49,170 bases of DNA from Kofleriaceae bacterium (lineage in GTDB: Bacteria; Myxococcota_A; Polyangia; Haliangiales; Haliangiaceae): the NCBI GenBank assembly GCA_018057825.1, contig JAGPCY010000054.1, positions 1 through 49,170 of the forward strand, written 5' to 3'. The position numbers were made by a program, and so were the translations under genes. The notes beneath the pieces are model-generated. The model was not told where the DNA came from. It searched no databases and saw only the letters and a list, made by a program, of their open reading frames with translations. Positions 14,288 to 23,900 of this stretch are shown here, one piece after another. Position 1 is the stretch's first letter, and the number at the start of each line of letters is the position of its first letter.

Positions 14288-15259
14288 ATGCCCGCACCGT
14301 CGTTGACCCGCCCCCTGACCCTGGCCCTGGCCGCCCTCGCCGCCGCCGCCGGGTGCGCCGACAGCCCGCCGCCCGACGACGAAGCCGGGCGCCTGGCCGC
14401 CCCCGGCCCCGATGACGTCGAGGCCCCGACCACCACCGCGGCCGCCCTCGACGAGGCCGCGGCGCCGTGCCCGGCCAACGTCTGCCAGAGCACGGTGATG
14501 GTGATCGGCTGCGACGAGCGGCAGTTCATCCCAAACGGCACCAACGCGACCACCACCTCGCCGTGGCGCCACGTCGGCTGGCTGTCGATGGGCTGCACCG
14601 GCACGCTGATCGGCCCCAAGCACGTGCTGACCGCGGCCCACTGCGTCGAAGGCGCCGACCCCGGCGAGTCGATCTACTTCCGCCTGGCCCAGACCGACAT
14701 CGCGGTGTGTCCGATGGGCACGCGCTACGTCAAGCGGGTGTTCCGCCCGGCGGCCTGGGACAGCAACGACAACCAGGCCGAGGCCGCCCTCGACTACGCC
14801 GTCCTCGAGCTCAACTCGAGCTTCACCGGCGCGGTGCCGATGGACTTCGCCTACGTCACCTGGGCCGACACCGAGGTCCGGCGCTCGTACTCGATCGGCT
14901 ACCCGTCGACCACGCCGGCCTACCACAGCGACCGCCCCGTCTCGACCGGCACCGGCGACTTCGGGCCGAGCCCGTCGCGCTGGCTCGACGGCGGCGCCAA
15001 GGGCACCCTCGAGGTCGACAACGACTGCGAAGGCGGCCAGAGCGGCGCGCCGATCTACGTCTTCATCGACGGCGTGCGCACGGTCGTCGGGGTGCTGCTC
15101 GGCAGCCCGATCGCGGACTGCCAGGCCGGCAAGGTCTGGGCCTCGCGCCTGACCCCGGGCGCGATCGATCACATCGAGGCGGCCATGACGCCCAACACGA
15201 TCGACCTGTTCTGGGAGGTCGTGAACCTGACCGTCGAGCCGGCTCGGAACGGCTGCTGA
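14288..15259 (+). CDS. Trypsin-like serine protease lipoprotein (S1)
   Basis: 323 residues. AAGGAG at 14277-14281 gives a strong Shine-Dalgarno. The signal peptide ends with AAAAGC (lipobox-like), then an acidic Asp/Glu/Pro linker. The chymotrypsin-fold core shows LTAAHCVEG (catalytic His), DYAVLEL (Asp) and EGGQSGAPIYV (Ser in GQSGAP). Disulfide candidates are the Cys pairs in the first half. The QSGAP variant of GDSGGP is common in bacterial V8/glutamyl-endopeptidase-like members. Probably an extracellular or outer-membrane-anchored protease. It follows the S9 peptidase by 67 bp on the same strand. Confidence 0.93.
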   Translation: MPAPSLTRPLTLALAALAAAAGCADSPPPDDEAGRLAAPGPDDVEAPTTTAAALDEAAAPCPANVCQSTVMVIGCDERQFIPNGTNATTTSPWRHVGWLSMGCTGTLIGPKHVLTAAHCVEGADPGESIYFRLAQTDIAVCPMGTRYVKRVFRPAAWDSNDNQAEAALDYAVLELNSSFTGAVPMDFAYVTWADTEVRRSYSIGYPSTTPAYHSDRPVSTGTGDFGPSPSRWLDGGAKGTLEVDNDCEGGQSGAPIYVFIDGVRTVVGVLLGSPIADCQAGKVWASRLTPGAIDHIEAAMTPNTIDLFWEVVNLTVEPARNGC

Positions 15260-15261
15260 CC

Positions 15262-15274
15262 CCGGCGACGCCGG
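15262..15274. terminator. Compact hairpin between convergent genes
   Basis: CCGGC-GAC-GCCGG, a perfect 5-bp stem with a GAC loop, between the protease stop (15259) and the ttcA stop (15278). No T-tract follows on either strand. Possible bidirectional terminator or 3'-end stabiliser. Confidence 0.35.
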
Positions 15275-15277
15275 CGG

Positions 15278-16156
15278 TCACGCCTCGTCGGCGACGATCG
15301 GCAGGTGCAGCTTGCCGCCGCGGGCCACCGGCAGCGCGGCGGCGTGGGCCGGGCGCGGCGCGGTCGGCGCGGTCGGGCGGATGTCGTCGGCGCGCTCGGC
15401 CCAGGCCCGGGCCACGTCGCGATCGAGCAGGTGGCTCGGCCGCACGTTCTTGAGCGCGTTGGCCATGATCGACCGGACGTGAGGATGATCGCGCTCGAGG
15501 TCGGCCAGGAGCTTGGTCATGGCGTCGCGCTTGAGCCCGTCCTGGGAGCCGCACAGGTTGCACGGGATGATCGGGAAGGCCAGCTCGCCGGCCAGCTCGG
15601 CGATGTCGCGCTCGCCGCACTCGATCAGCGGCCGGATCACGTCGAAGCGATCGTCGTCGGTGCGATAGCCCGCCGGCATCGCCTGGAGCTTGCCGCTGTA
15701 GAACAGGTTCAGCAGGAAGGTCTCGAGGGAGTCGTCGCGGTGGTGGCCGAGCGCGATCTTGGTGCAGCCCAGGCGCTCGGCGGCGGTGTAGAGGATGCCG
15801 CGGCGCAGGCGCGAGCACAGCGAGCAGTAGGTCTGGCTGGCGTCGAGGCGATCGGTCACCACCGAGTAGGTGTCCTCGCGCAGGATCTCGAAGGGCTGGC
15901 CCGAGGCCTCGAGGTAGGCGCGCAGCCCGGCGCCGTCGTAGCCGGGCTGGACCTGATCGAGGTGGACCGCGATCAGCTCGACGCGGAACGGCAGCCGCGG
16001 CACCAGCCGGGTCAACAGGTGAAACAGCGTGTAGCTGTCCTTGCCGCCCGACATCGCCACCATCACCCGATCGCCGGGCGCCAGGAGCTGGTAGCGCTCG
16101 CAGGTCTCCTTGACCTGGCGGTACAGGAGCTTCTCGAGGCGGCGCATCTCGGACAT
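15278..16156 (-). CDS. ttcA: tRNA 2-thiocytidine synthetase TtcA
   Basis: 292 residues from ATG 16156 (MSEMRRLEKLLY); AGGA lies about 9 bases upstream, while ATG 16165 and 16147 are alternatives. The N-type ATP pyrophosphatase P-loop is MVAMSGGKDSYTL. The iron-sulfur cysteines appear as TYCSLCSRLRRG and CNLCGSQDG. GHHRDDSLETFLLNLFY is the typical PP-loop family segment. TtcA uses ATP and an Fe-S cluster to thiolate cytidine 32 in certain tRNAs. Length and motifs are normal. Array 3 lies between this gene's 5' end and the amylase gene. Confidence 0.95.
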   Translation of the reverse strand: MSEMRRLEKLLYRQVKETCERYQLLAPGDRVMVAMSGGKDSYTLFHLLTRLVPRLPFRVELIAVHLDQVQPGYDGAGLRAYLEASGQPFEILREDTYSVVTDRLDASQTYCSLCSRLRRGILYTAAERLGCTKIALGHHRDDSLETFLLNLFYSGKLQAMPAGYRTDDDRFDVIRPLIECGERDIAELAGELAFPIIPCNLCGSQDGLKRDAMTKLLADLERDHPHVRSIMANALKNVRPSHLLDRDVARAWAERADDIRPTAPTAPRPAHAAALPVARGGKLHLPIVADEA

Positions 16157-16217
16157 TGCGGGCATCCTACGGAGCCGACGCCGCGTGGCAAGAGGCAAAG
16201 GACGTCGCCCTGCGCCG

Positions 16218-16433
<216 letters not shown>

Positions 16434-16440
16434 ATCGTTC

Positions 16441-18342
16441 CTACGGCCGGACGAAGATGCACGAGCTCAAGACCGGCACCACGCCGCCGCTGCAGTTGCC
16501 GAGCCCGTCGACGTAGCCGGCCGGCGGCGCCCAGGTCTTGGGGTTGTCGCGGTTGATCGCGACGTAGACGTCCTCGGTGCCGTCGCTGACCTTGTACACC
16601 CAGTACCAGTCCTCGACGACGACGTCGGTCCGTACGCCGTGGCGCAGGGCGCGATGCTGCGACCGCAGGGTGCCGGCCTTGCGGGCGTGGGCCAACGTGG
16701 CCTGCTCGGCGGCCGACAGCCCGCCGAAGCGCTGCATCGCCCGGTTGTCGGGATCCTGGCCGCCGCGGGTGCCGATGTCGTCGCCCTGGTACAGCATCGG
16801 CACGTTGCCCGGCGAGGTGTAGAGGAACGTCAAGGCCAGGCGCAGGCGCTCGTGGCCGCCGCCGTTCGACTCGGCCTCGGTCAGGGCCCGGACCTGATCG
16901 TGGTTGCCGAAGAAGTTGCCCATGATCGCGCCCGGGTACCCGCCGCGACCGCCCATGGTGTCCTGCGGGGTCAGGTAGGCGACGTCGTTGGCGTTGGCGA
17001 ACCGCGCCAGGTCGCGCACGCTCGACGAGAACGTCAGGAGCGAGGCCTTGGTCTGCTGGTAGTAGCCCTCGTCGACCTGGCCCTGCACCATGTCGGGCCG
17101 GACGTGGTAGCGGGCCCAGCCGCCCAGCGACTCGCCGACCATGTAGAACACGGTCGGCTCCTCGGTGCGGGTGTGATCGGCGACCGTGGTCTCGATCTCG
17201 TCGATCACCGCCTGCTTGAGCGCGCGGACGAAGGCGTCGTCCATGTGCTTGAGCGCGTCGGCGCGGAAGCCGTCGAAGTCGAACTCCTGGATCATCCACA
17301 GCGCGTGATCGACGACCGCGGTGATCGCCGCCGGGTGGGCGCCGTAGTCGAAGTCGGGCATGTCGACCGTGAACCAGCAACCGATCCGCGCCACGTCCCA
17401 CCGGCCGTCGCACGGGTTGTAGGGGAAGAACCACTCCGGGTGATCGCGGTAGAGCGGCGCCTCGCGCTGGACGTGGTTGGCGACGAAGTCGGGGATGATG
17501 CGGATGCCGCGGGCGTGGGCCTCGCGCACCAGGGTGTGGAGCTCGTCGGCGGTGCCGAAGGCCGGCTCGATCGGCGTGGCGAAGCCCAGGCGCTCGGCGT
17601 CGGTGTAGCCGGTCGCGATCGGGTGGTACGAGTGGTAGCTGGCGAACCGCCGCGGATCGCTCAGGCCGACCGACGGCTGCGAGTTGTGCGAGTTGATGAT
17701 CGGCGAGCTGATCCACAGCGCGTTGACGCCCAGCTCGTCGAAGTAGCCGTCGCGGATCTTCGCGGTGATGCCGGCGAAGTCGCCGCCTTGCCACCGGCTG
17801 CGGGCGTCATCGACGCGGGCCAGATCGCCGACCGCGTTGTTCAGGTTGTTCGTGGGATCGCCGTCGAGGAAGCGATCGGTCAGGACCTGGTAGACGTTGG
17901 CGTCCTTCCACGACCAGTCGGCGTAGCCGCCGGCGCCGATCCACATCGGCACGAACAGCGGCCGGACCCGAGCGCCGCCGGTGGTGCGCGCGCGCAAGAG
18001 CACGCTGTACTTGCCGGGCGCGAGGTCCGCGGCCTTGAGCGTGAAGCTCCGGGTCGCCGGGTCGTAGACCGCCGCCGCGTCCTGGGCCACCCCCGCCACC
18101 CGCAGCTCCGACTGCGCCGGGGCCAGGTCGCCATCGCCGACGTAGCGGGCCACGACCTCGTAGCCGGCGTCCGAGGTCTGGGCGCACAGCTCGAAGGCGC
18201 CGACCGGCTGGAACCGGTCGCACACACGCGGGCAGGCCTCGTCCCCGGGCTGACACGGCTCGTCGATATCCGGCTCGCTGGTGGCCGGACAGGCCGCGAC
18301 GAGAGCGAGCAGGGCGGCGAACGCGAAGCGGCGCGGCGACAT
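16441..18342 (-). CDS. GH13 alpha-amylase-family lipoprotein
   Basis: 633 residues from ATG 18342 (MSPRRFAFAALLALVAAC). The VAAC lipobox predicts a lipoprotein. Residues about 25-130 are a Cys-containing and Ig-like N-terminal region. The (beta/alpha)8 barrel starts near VYQVLTDRFLDGDPTNN. GH13 conserved regions are present: IIPDFVANHV (region I), GFRADALKHM (region II, Asp nucleophile), YMVGESLGGW (region III, acid/base Glu) and FFGNHDQVRAL (region IV). The C-terminal segment includes a cysteine pair. It should cleave alpha-glucans outside the cell. It is divergent from the GAF/AAA+ regulator, a plausible control partner. Confidence 0.95.
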   Translation of the reverse strand: MSPRRFAFAALLALVAACPATSEPDIDEPCQPGDEACPRVCDRFQPVGAFELCAQTSDAGYEVVARYVGDGDLAPAQSELRVAGVAQDAAAVYDPATRSFTLKAADLAPGKYSVLLRARTTGGARVRPLFVPMWIGAGGYADWSWKDANVYQVLTDRFLDGDPTNNLNNAVGDLARVDDARSRWQGGDFAGITAKIRDGYFDELGVNALWISSPIINSHNSQPSVGLSDPRRFASYHSYHPIATGYTDAERLGFATPIEPAFGTADELHTLVREAHARGIRIIPDFVANHVQREAPLYRDHPEWFFPYNPCDGRWDVARIGCWFTVDMPDFDYGAHPAAITAVVDHALWMIQEFDFDGFRADALKHMDDAFVRALKQAVIDEIETTVADHTRTEEPTVFYMVGESLGGWARYHVRPDMVQGQVDEGYYQQTKASLLTFSSSVRDLARFANANDVAYLTPQDTMGGRGGYPGAIMGNFFGNHDQVRALTEAESNGGGHERLRLALTFLYTSPGNVPMLYQGDDIGTRGGQDPDNRAMQRFGGLSAAEQATLAHARKAGTLRSQHRALRHGVRTDVVVEDWYWVYKVSDGTEDVYVAINRDNPKTWAPPAGYVDGLGNCSGGVVPVLSSCIFVRP

Positions 18343-18421
18343 CGGGGCCAGGTCCAAGCATACGCCGTGCGCGCCTGCGGGCGAGCGAGATCGCACGCTT
18401 GGCCGCCAGCCCCGGCCGCCG

Positions 18422-18440
18422 GCGTTGCCGATCGCAACGC
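18422..18440. promoter_or_regulatory. 19-bp palindrome in the amylase/regulator divergent region
   Basis: GCGTTGC-CGATC-GCAACGC: perfect 7-bp arms around a 5-base centre, between the start codons of the amylase gene (18342) and the GAF/AAA+ regulator (18509). The size and symmetry fit a dimeric binding site such as an enhancer-binding-protein upstream site. I found no -24/-12 element with correct GG-N10-GC spacing in this gap. Confidence 0.5.
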
Positions 18441-18508
18441 AGTGCGCGGCGCGAGCGCCCGGGTACCGGCCTCGGCGGCCGGCCTGGCCCGCGTGGTAGC
18501 GTCGGCGG

Positions 18509-19975
18509 GTGGACGTGGCCCTGCTCGAGCGCGCCCTGGCCGAGGCCCGGCCGGAGGCGATCGAGCGCGAGGTGGTGGCGGCGGCGCTGGCGGCGACAGC
18601 GACGACGATCGGGGCGCTGTCCGTCCACGACAAGAAGGCGCGCGGTCTGGTGCTGTCGCACCACGTGGTCGAGGGGCTGGTGGTGACGTTGCCCGATCGG
18701 GTGATCCGCGCCGACGATCGCCCGGGCATCGCCGGCTGGGCCTTCGAGCGCGACCTGCCGTACCTGTGCAAGGACAGCGCGACCGATCCGCACTACACCC
18801 GCTACCTGCTCGACGTCCGCGCGATCGCGGCAGCGCCGATCCGCTGGCAGCAGAAGCCGATCGGCGTGATCACGGTGGCCAGTCGAGGCGAGCCCCTGGG
18901 CGCCGAGGCGCTGCGCGCGTTGACCGAGGTCGCCGAGGCTGCGGCCCGCTTCGTGCGCCGCGTCGCCGCCGATCGCCAGAGCCGCGAGGAGACCGGTCGG
19001 CCGTTTCTGATCGGCGGGCTGTCGCCGGAGTGGCGCGAGGTCGAGCGGCGCATCGAGCTGGCGTCGCCGACCGCGGCGCCGATCCTCATCCGCGGCGAGA
19101 GCGGCACCGGCAAGGATCTGGTGGCGCGGGCGATCCACGGCGCCAGCAAGCGCGCCGATCGGCCCTTCGTCACCGTCAACTGCGCGGCGATCCCCGAGAC
19201 CTTGCTCGAGAGCATCTTGTTCGGCCACGTCCGCGGCGCGTTCACCGGCGCCAGCTTCGAGAAGATCGGCGAGTTCCAGAAGGCCGACCGCGGCACGCTG
19301 TTCCTCGACGAGGTCGGCGAGCTGCCGGTGGCGCTTCAGGCCAAGGTCCTGCGCGCGGTCGAGCAGGGCGAGGTCTTGCCGCTGGGGTCCAACGCCGCGC
19401 CGCACAAGGTCGACGTCCGCCTGGTGTGCGCGACCAACCGCGACCTCGAGGCCATGGTCGCCGATGGCCGGTTCCGCGACGACCTCTACTACCGGCTCGG
19501 GGTCATGCCCCTCGAGCTGCCGCCGCTGCGCCGCTACAAGGAGCACCTCGAGGTCCTGGCCTCGGTGTTCGTCGAGGAGGCCGCCGCCCGCCACGGCAAG
19601 CCGGCGCCCCGGCTCAGCTCGGCCGCGGTCGCCCGGCTGGCCGCCTACGACTACCCGGGCAACGTCCGCGAGCTGCGCAACGCCATCGAGCACGCCGTGA
19701 TCCTGTGCACCGGCCCGGAGCTGGCGGCCGGCGATCTGCCGCGGCCCTTCCAGCCGGCGGCGACGGCCAAGCGCCCGACCCGCCCCGCTCGCCCCAAGCT
19801 GGCGGCGCTCCGCGAGCAGTGGCTCGCGCCCCTCGAGCGCCGCTACCTGATCGAGCTGTTGGCCGAGCATCGCGGCCAGGTCCGGGCCGCCGCCGCCGCC
19901 GCCGGGGTCGATCCGGTCACGCTGTACCGGCTCTTGCGTCGCCGCGGCGTGACCCTGCGCCGCGCCGCCGAGTGA
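18509..19975 (+). CDS. GAF-domain sigma-54-dependent enhancer-binding regulator
   Basis: 488 residues from GTG 18509. Residues about 10-155 form a GAF-like sensor. The AAA+ domain (about 170-400) has Walker A GESGTGKD, an intact GAFTGA loop (RGAFTGASFEK), Walker B TLFLDEVGEL, the CATNRDL sensor and the FRDDLYYRLGV and YDYPGNVRELRNAIEHA segments. A Fis-type helix-turn-helix closes the protein (GVDPVTLYRLLRRRG). It should activate sigma-54 promoters in response to a ligand or signal at the GAF domain. The neighbouring palindrome and divergent amylase suggest a local target. Confidence 0.95.
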   Translation: MDVALLERALAEARPEAIEREVVAAALAATATTIGALSVHDKKARGLVLSHHVVEGLVVTLPDRVIRADDRPGIAGWAFERDLPYLCKDSATDPHYTRYLLDVRAIAAAPIRWQQKPIGVITVASRGEPLGAEALRALTEVAEAAARFVRRVAADRQSREETGRPFLIGGLSPEWREVERRIELASPTAAPILIRGESGTGKDLVARAIHGASKRADRPFVTVNCAAIPETLLESILFGHVRGAFTGASFEKIGEFQKADRGTLFLDEVGELPVALQAKVLRAVEQGEVLPLGSNAAPHKVDVRLVCATNRDLEAMVADGRFRDDLYYRLGVMPLELPPLRRYKEHLEVLASVFVEEAAARHGKPAPRLSSAAVARLAAYDYPGNVRELRNAIEHAVILCTGPELAAGDLPRPFQPAATAKRPTRPARPKLAALREQWLAPLERRYLIELLAEHRGQVRAAAAAAGVDPVTLYRLLRRRGVTLRRAAE

Positions 19976-19978
19976 CGA

Positions 19979-20752
19979 TCACAGGAGGACGATGGTCGGC
20001 AGGAGCGCGATGATCGCGTCCCGGGCGCGCTCGGCGTTGGACTTGGTCGCGTAGACCTCGCTGGTGCCGATGACCTGGCCGTTGCTCGCGGTGAGGTTCA
20101 GGTAGTAGCCGCCGCCGTTGGCCGGCAGCACCTGGTAGCGCGCGGCGGAGGTGCCGTGGTCGACCACCGAGAACATGCCGTTTAGCGCCGCGGCCTCGCT
20201 GTCGTAGCGCTGCGAGCGCAGGACGATCTCGCCGTTGCCGGCGTGGAGGTTCCAGTAGTGCTTGCCGCCGTTGTCGAGGTGCAGCGCGAAGCGGCGGCCG
20301 GTGGCGGCGTCCCAGGTCGCGCGGTAGCCGGCGATGGCGTCGCGCGCGGCCAGCGCCGCGGCCTCGGCCTCGTCGAGCGAGCCCTGGTTGGTGCCGGTGG
20401 CGATGATCTCGCCGTTGCCGGCCCGGAGCACGAAGTGGCCGCCGGTGGCGCTGGTGCGGAGCTGGTAGCGCGCCAGCTCGCCGCCGTTGGCCAGGACCGA
20501 CACCAGGCCGGTGAGCGCGCCGGTGCGGGCGGTGTAGCCCTCGGAGGTGAGGAGGATGACGCCGTCGGCGTCGACCAGGCGGAAGCGGAACTGGCTGTCG
20601 CTGCTCTTCCATAGCGAGAACGAGGCGCGGCTCGAGGTGTCGGACCACGACAGCGCGGCGGGCTCAGCGACGCCCTCGGCGGGAGCCTCGACGCAGGCGG
20701 CGGTCGAGGCGAGGAGGACGGCGAGGAGCGCGGGCAGGAGGCGAGTCGTCAT
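19979..20752 (-). CDS. Lipoprotein with four YegP/DUF1508-like repeats
   Basis: 257 residues. The signal peptide (LLPALLAVLLASTAAC) ends in a TAAC lipobox. The mature protein has four related units: QFRFRLVDADGVILLTSEGY, HFVLRAGNGEIIATGTNQG, YWNLHAGNGEIVLRSQRYDS and YYLNLTASNGQVIGTSEVY, each followed by an A-rich helix. This matches the YegP/DUF1508 fold, which normally occurs as a small cytoplasmic protein with two units; here it is doubled and apparently exported. It converges with the regulator across 3 bp and is divergent from the cadherin protein. Molecular function unknown. Confidence 0.82.
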   Translation of the reverse strand: MTTRLLPALLAVLLASTAACVEAPAEGVAEPAALSWSDTSSRASFSLWKSSDSQFRFRLVDADGVILLTSEGYTARTGALTGLVSVLANGGELARYQLRTSATGGHFVLRAGNGEIIATGTNQGSLDEAEAAALAARDAIAGYRATWDAATGRRFALHLDNGGKHYWNLHAGNGEIVLRSQRYDSEAAALNGMFSVVDHGTSAARYQVLPANGGGYYLNLTASNGQVIGTSEVYATKSNAERARDAIIALLPTIVLL

Positions 20753-20960
20753 GATGGCCGACCATTAGGCAAGGCGCGGGCCACCGTCGCGCCCCCGTAG
20801 GAGCGCGAGAACGCTGGGGCGCGGTCGGTCACGAGTTGCGTCAGACGCCACACTTGTTGCATGAACGCACGTCGCGTGTCCGTTTGCGTCTCCACGCGAT
20901 CGTGACCGCACCGTGATACGGGCGACGCAGGCGCCGGCGGGCCCCTGCTACGATGACGGG
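20753..20960. other. 208-bp divergent intergenic region
   Basis: This gap separates the YegP-like lipoprotein (start 20752, minus) and the cadherin/lectin protein (start 20961, plus). It is slightly AT-richer around 20838-20860 (ACACTTGTTGCATGAAC). TGCGTC at 20885-20890 and GACGCA at 20924-20929 are a weak inverted pair. I see no convincing ORF or promoter consensus, but it must hold promoters for both genes. Confidence 0.5.
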
Positions 20961-23900
20961 ATGAGGACGCGCCTTGTCGCGCTGCTGATCGTCGCTGCGG
21001 GCGCGGGCGCCGGCTGTGGCCCCGGCGAGGGCCCCAACCGCCCGCCGACCGTGACCGGCAGCCCGGTGACCACACCGGAAGAGACCCCGGTCACGGGCAC
21101 CTTCACGGCCACCGATCCCGACGGCGATCGCCTCGAGTTCCGCTACGGCACCTCCCCCCACGGCACGGTGGTCGGCGATGGTCCGTCGTTCACGTACACG
21201 CCTGAGCTCGACTTCGCCGGCATCGACACCGTGACGATCACGGTGCTGGACGGCGAGACCCTGGCGACTGCGACCATCGCGATCGACGTGACCCAGGTCA
21301 ACGATGCGCCGGTGGCCGAGAACGACCTGGTGGCCGGCCGCGAGGACACCACCACGATCGTGCCGGCCGCGACGGTCCTGGCCAACGACACCGACGTCGA
21401 CGGCGACACCTTGACGATCACCGCGGTGGCTGACGCGCGCAACGGCACGGTGGCGCTGATCGGCGATGCGATTCACTACACGCCAGCGCCCAGCTACGAA
21501 GGCGTGGAGGCGCTCCGCTACACCGTGAGCGACGGCGCCCTGACCGCGACCGCCACTGTGCTGCTCATGGTCGACGAGGTCAACGACGCGCCGGTCGCGA
21601 GCGACGATGTCGCCACGACTCCCGAGGACCTCGCGCTGACCATCACCGCGGCCGCGCTGGTCGGCAACGACACCGACCTCGAGGGCCAGACCCTCGGGGT
21701 CACGGCGGTCGGCGCGGCGGTCAACGGCACGGTCGCGCTGGCGGCAGGCGTCGTGACCTTCACGCCGACCGCCGACTATCACGGCCCGGCGTCGTTCACG
21801 TACACGGTGTCCGATGGCGCCGACACCGACGTCGGCACCGTGGCCGTCACGGTCACGCCGACCGCCGACGCGCCGCGGCCGGTCGCCGACGCCTTCGACG
21901 CCACCGAGGACACCGCGCGCACGATCCCGACGGCCCAGCTCACCAGCAACGACCTCGATCCCGACGGTGACGCGCTGACCGTGACCGCGGTCGCCAACCC
22001 GCTCGGCGGGACGGTGACCCTGGCCGGCGGCGTCGCGACCTTCACCCCGGCGCCCAACCTGACCGGCGTGGCCGGCTTCGACTACACGGTGTCCGACGGC
22101 GGCCTGACCGCCAGCGCGCGAGTGACGCTCACGGTCGCCGCGGTGCCCGACGCCCCGGTGGCCGGCGACGACAGCGCGGTGATCGCCGAAGACACGCCGC
22201 TGGTCGTGGCCGGCGCCGTCTTGACCGCCAACGACGCCGACGTCGACGGCCCGGCCCTGACCGTGACCGCGGTCGGCGCCGCGGTGCGCGGCGTGGTCGC
22301 GCTCGCGGGTGGCGCCGTGACCTTCACGCCCGAGCCCGACTACGTCGGCCCGGCCAGCTTCGAGTACACGGTGTCCGACGGCGCGCTCACCGACGTCGGC
22401 CGGGTCGCGATCACGGTCACGCCGGTCAACGACGCGCCGGTCGCGGTCGCCGACGTCGCGACCACCGCCGAGGACACGGCGATCGCGATCCCGACCGCGA
22501 CCTTGACCGCCAACGACACCGACGTCGACGGACCGGCGCTGACGGTGACCGCGGTCGGCGGCGCCACCGGCGGCGCGGTGGCGCTGGCCGGTGGCGTCGT
22601 GACGTTCACGCCCGCCCCCGACCGGGTCGGCGCGGCCGACTTCACCTACACGGTGTCCGACGGCGCGCTGACCGCCACCGGCGCCGTCGCGATCACGATC
22701 ACCCCGGTCAACGATCGCCCCACCGCGACCGCTGGCACCGCGACCACCGCCGAGAACACGCCGGTCACGGTGACCCTGACCGGCGCCGACCTCGACCTGG
22801 ACGCGTTGACCTTCGCGGTCGGCGCGGCGACCGTAGGCACGCTCGGACCGGTGACCGCGACCGGGCCGACCACCGCGACCGTGGTCTACACCCCGCCGAT
22901 CAACTACGACGGCGCCGCCAGCTTCACGTTCACCGCCAGCGATGCGGCGTTGACCTCGGCGCCCGCGACGATCGCGATCACGATCACCAACGTCCCGGTG
23001 TGCGGCGACGGAGTGATCGAGCTCCCCGAGACCTGCGATGACGATGGCGCGGTCGGCGGCGACGGTTGCTCGGCGACGTGCGCGGTCGAGAGCGGCTGGA
23101 CCTGCAGCGGCCTGCCCAGCGGATGCGACGAGCTCTGCGGCGATGGCCAGGTGGTCGGCGGCGAGCCGTGCGACGACGGCAATCCGATCGAAACCGACGG
23201 CTGCACCACCGCGTGCGTGGCCGCGCCGCCGTGCGACCCGACCCGCGACCCGGCCGGCGATCGCTTCGCGGTCGAGCCGACGACCGGCGCTTGCTACGTC
23301 GGCGTCGACGACGAGCTGACCAGCGCGGCGGCCGCGGCCGCGGCGTGTGTCGCCGGCGGTGGCCACCTGGCGACGATCACCAGCGCCGGCGAGCAGGCCC
23401 TGGTGGCCGCGGTCGCCAACGACACCCAGAACCCGTGGCTGGGCGCGGTCGACGACGCCAACGACACCGACGCCGTGTTCGCGTGGCAGACCGGCGAGCC
23501 CTGGGGCTTCACCGCGTGGGCGCCGGACCAGCCCGACGACGACGCCGGCCTAGGCGGGACCGGCGAGTGCCTGCACGTCTTCGACGCCCTCGGGCGCTGG
23601 AACGACACCAACTGCGCGGCCACCGGGTTCGTCGTCGGGCGGGTGTGCGAGTACGCGGCGGTGCCGTGTGGCGACGGGGTGCTCCACACCGGCGAGGCCT
23701 GCGACGACGGCAACCGGGTGAGCTTCGACGGCTGCTCGGCGAGCTGCCGGATCGAGAACCTGTTCTTCAGCGAGTACGTCGAGGGCTCGGTCGGCTTCAA
23801 CAAGGCCCTCGAGATCGCCAACCCGACCGCGACCGCGCGACCGCTGACCGGCTGCGCGTTGCGGCTGTACACCAACGGCAGCCCGACGGTGAGCCAGACC

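Noticed and set aside
18390-18421. Sigma-54 promoter for the amylase
   Set aside because: TGGCGGCCAAGCGTGC has 11 instead of 10 bases between GG and GC.
20841-23366. 841-residue open frame opposite the cadherin gene
   Set aside because: Compositional shadow; the plus strand has a full multi-domain protein.
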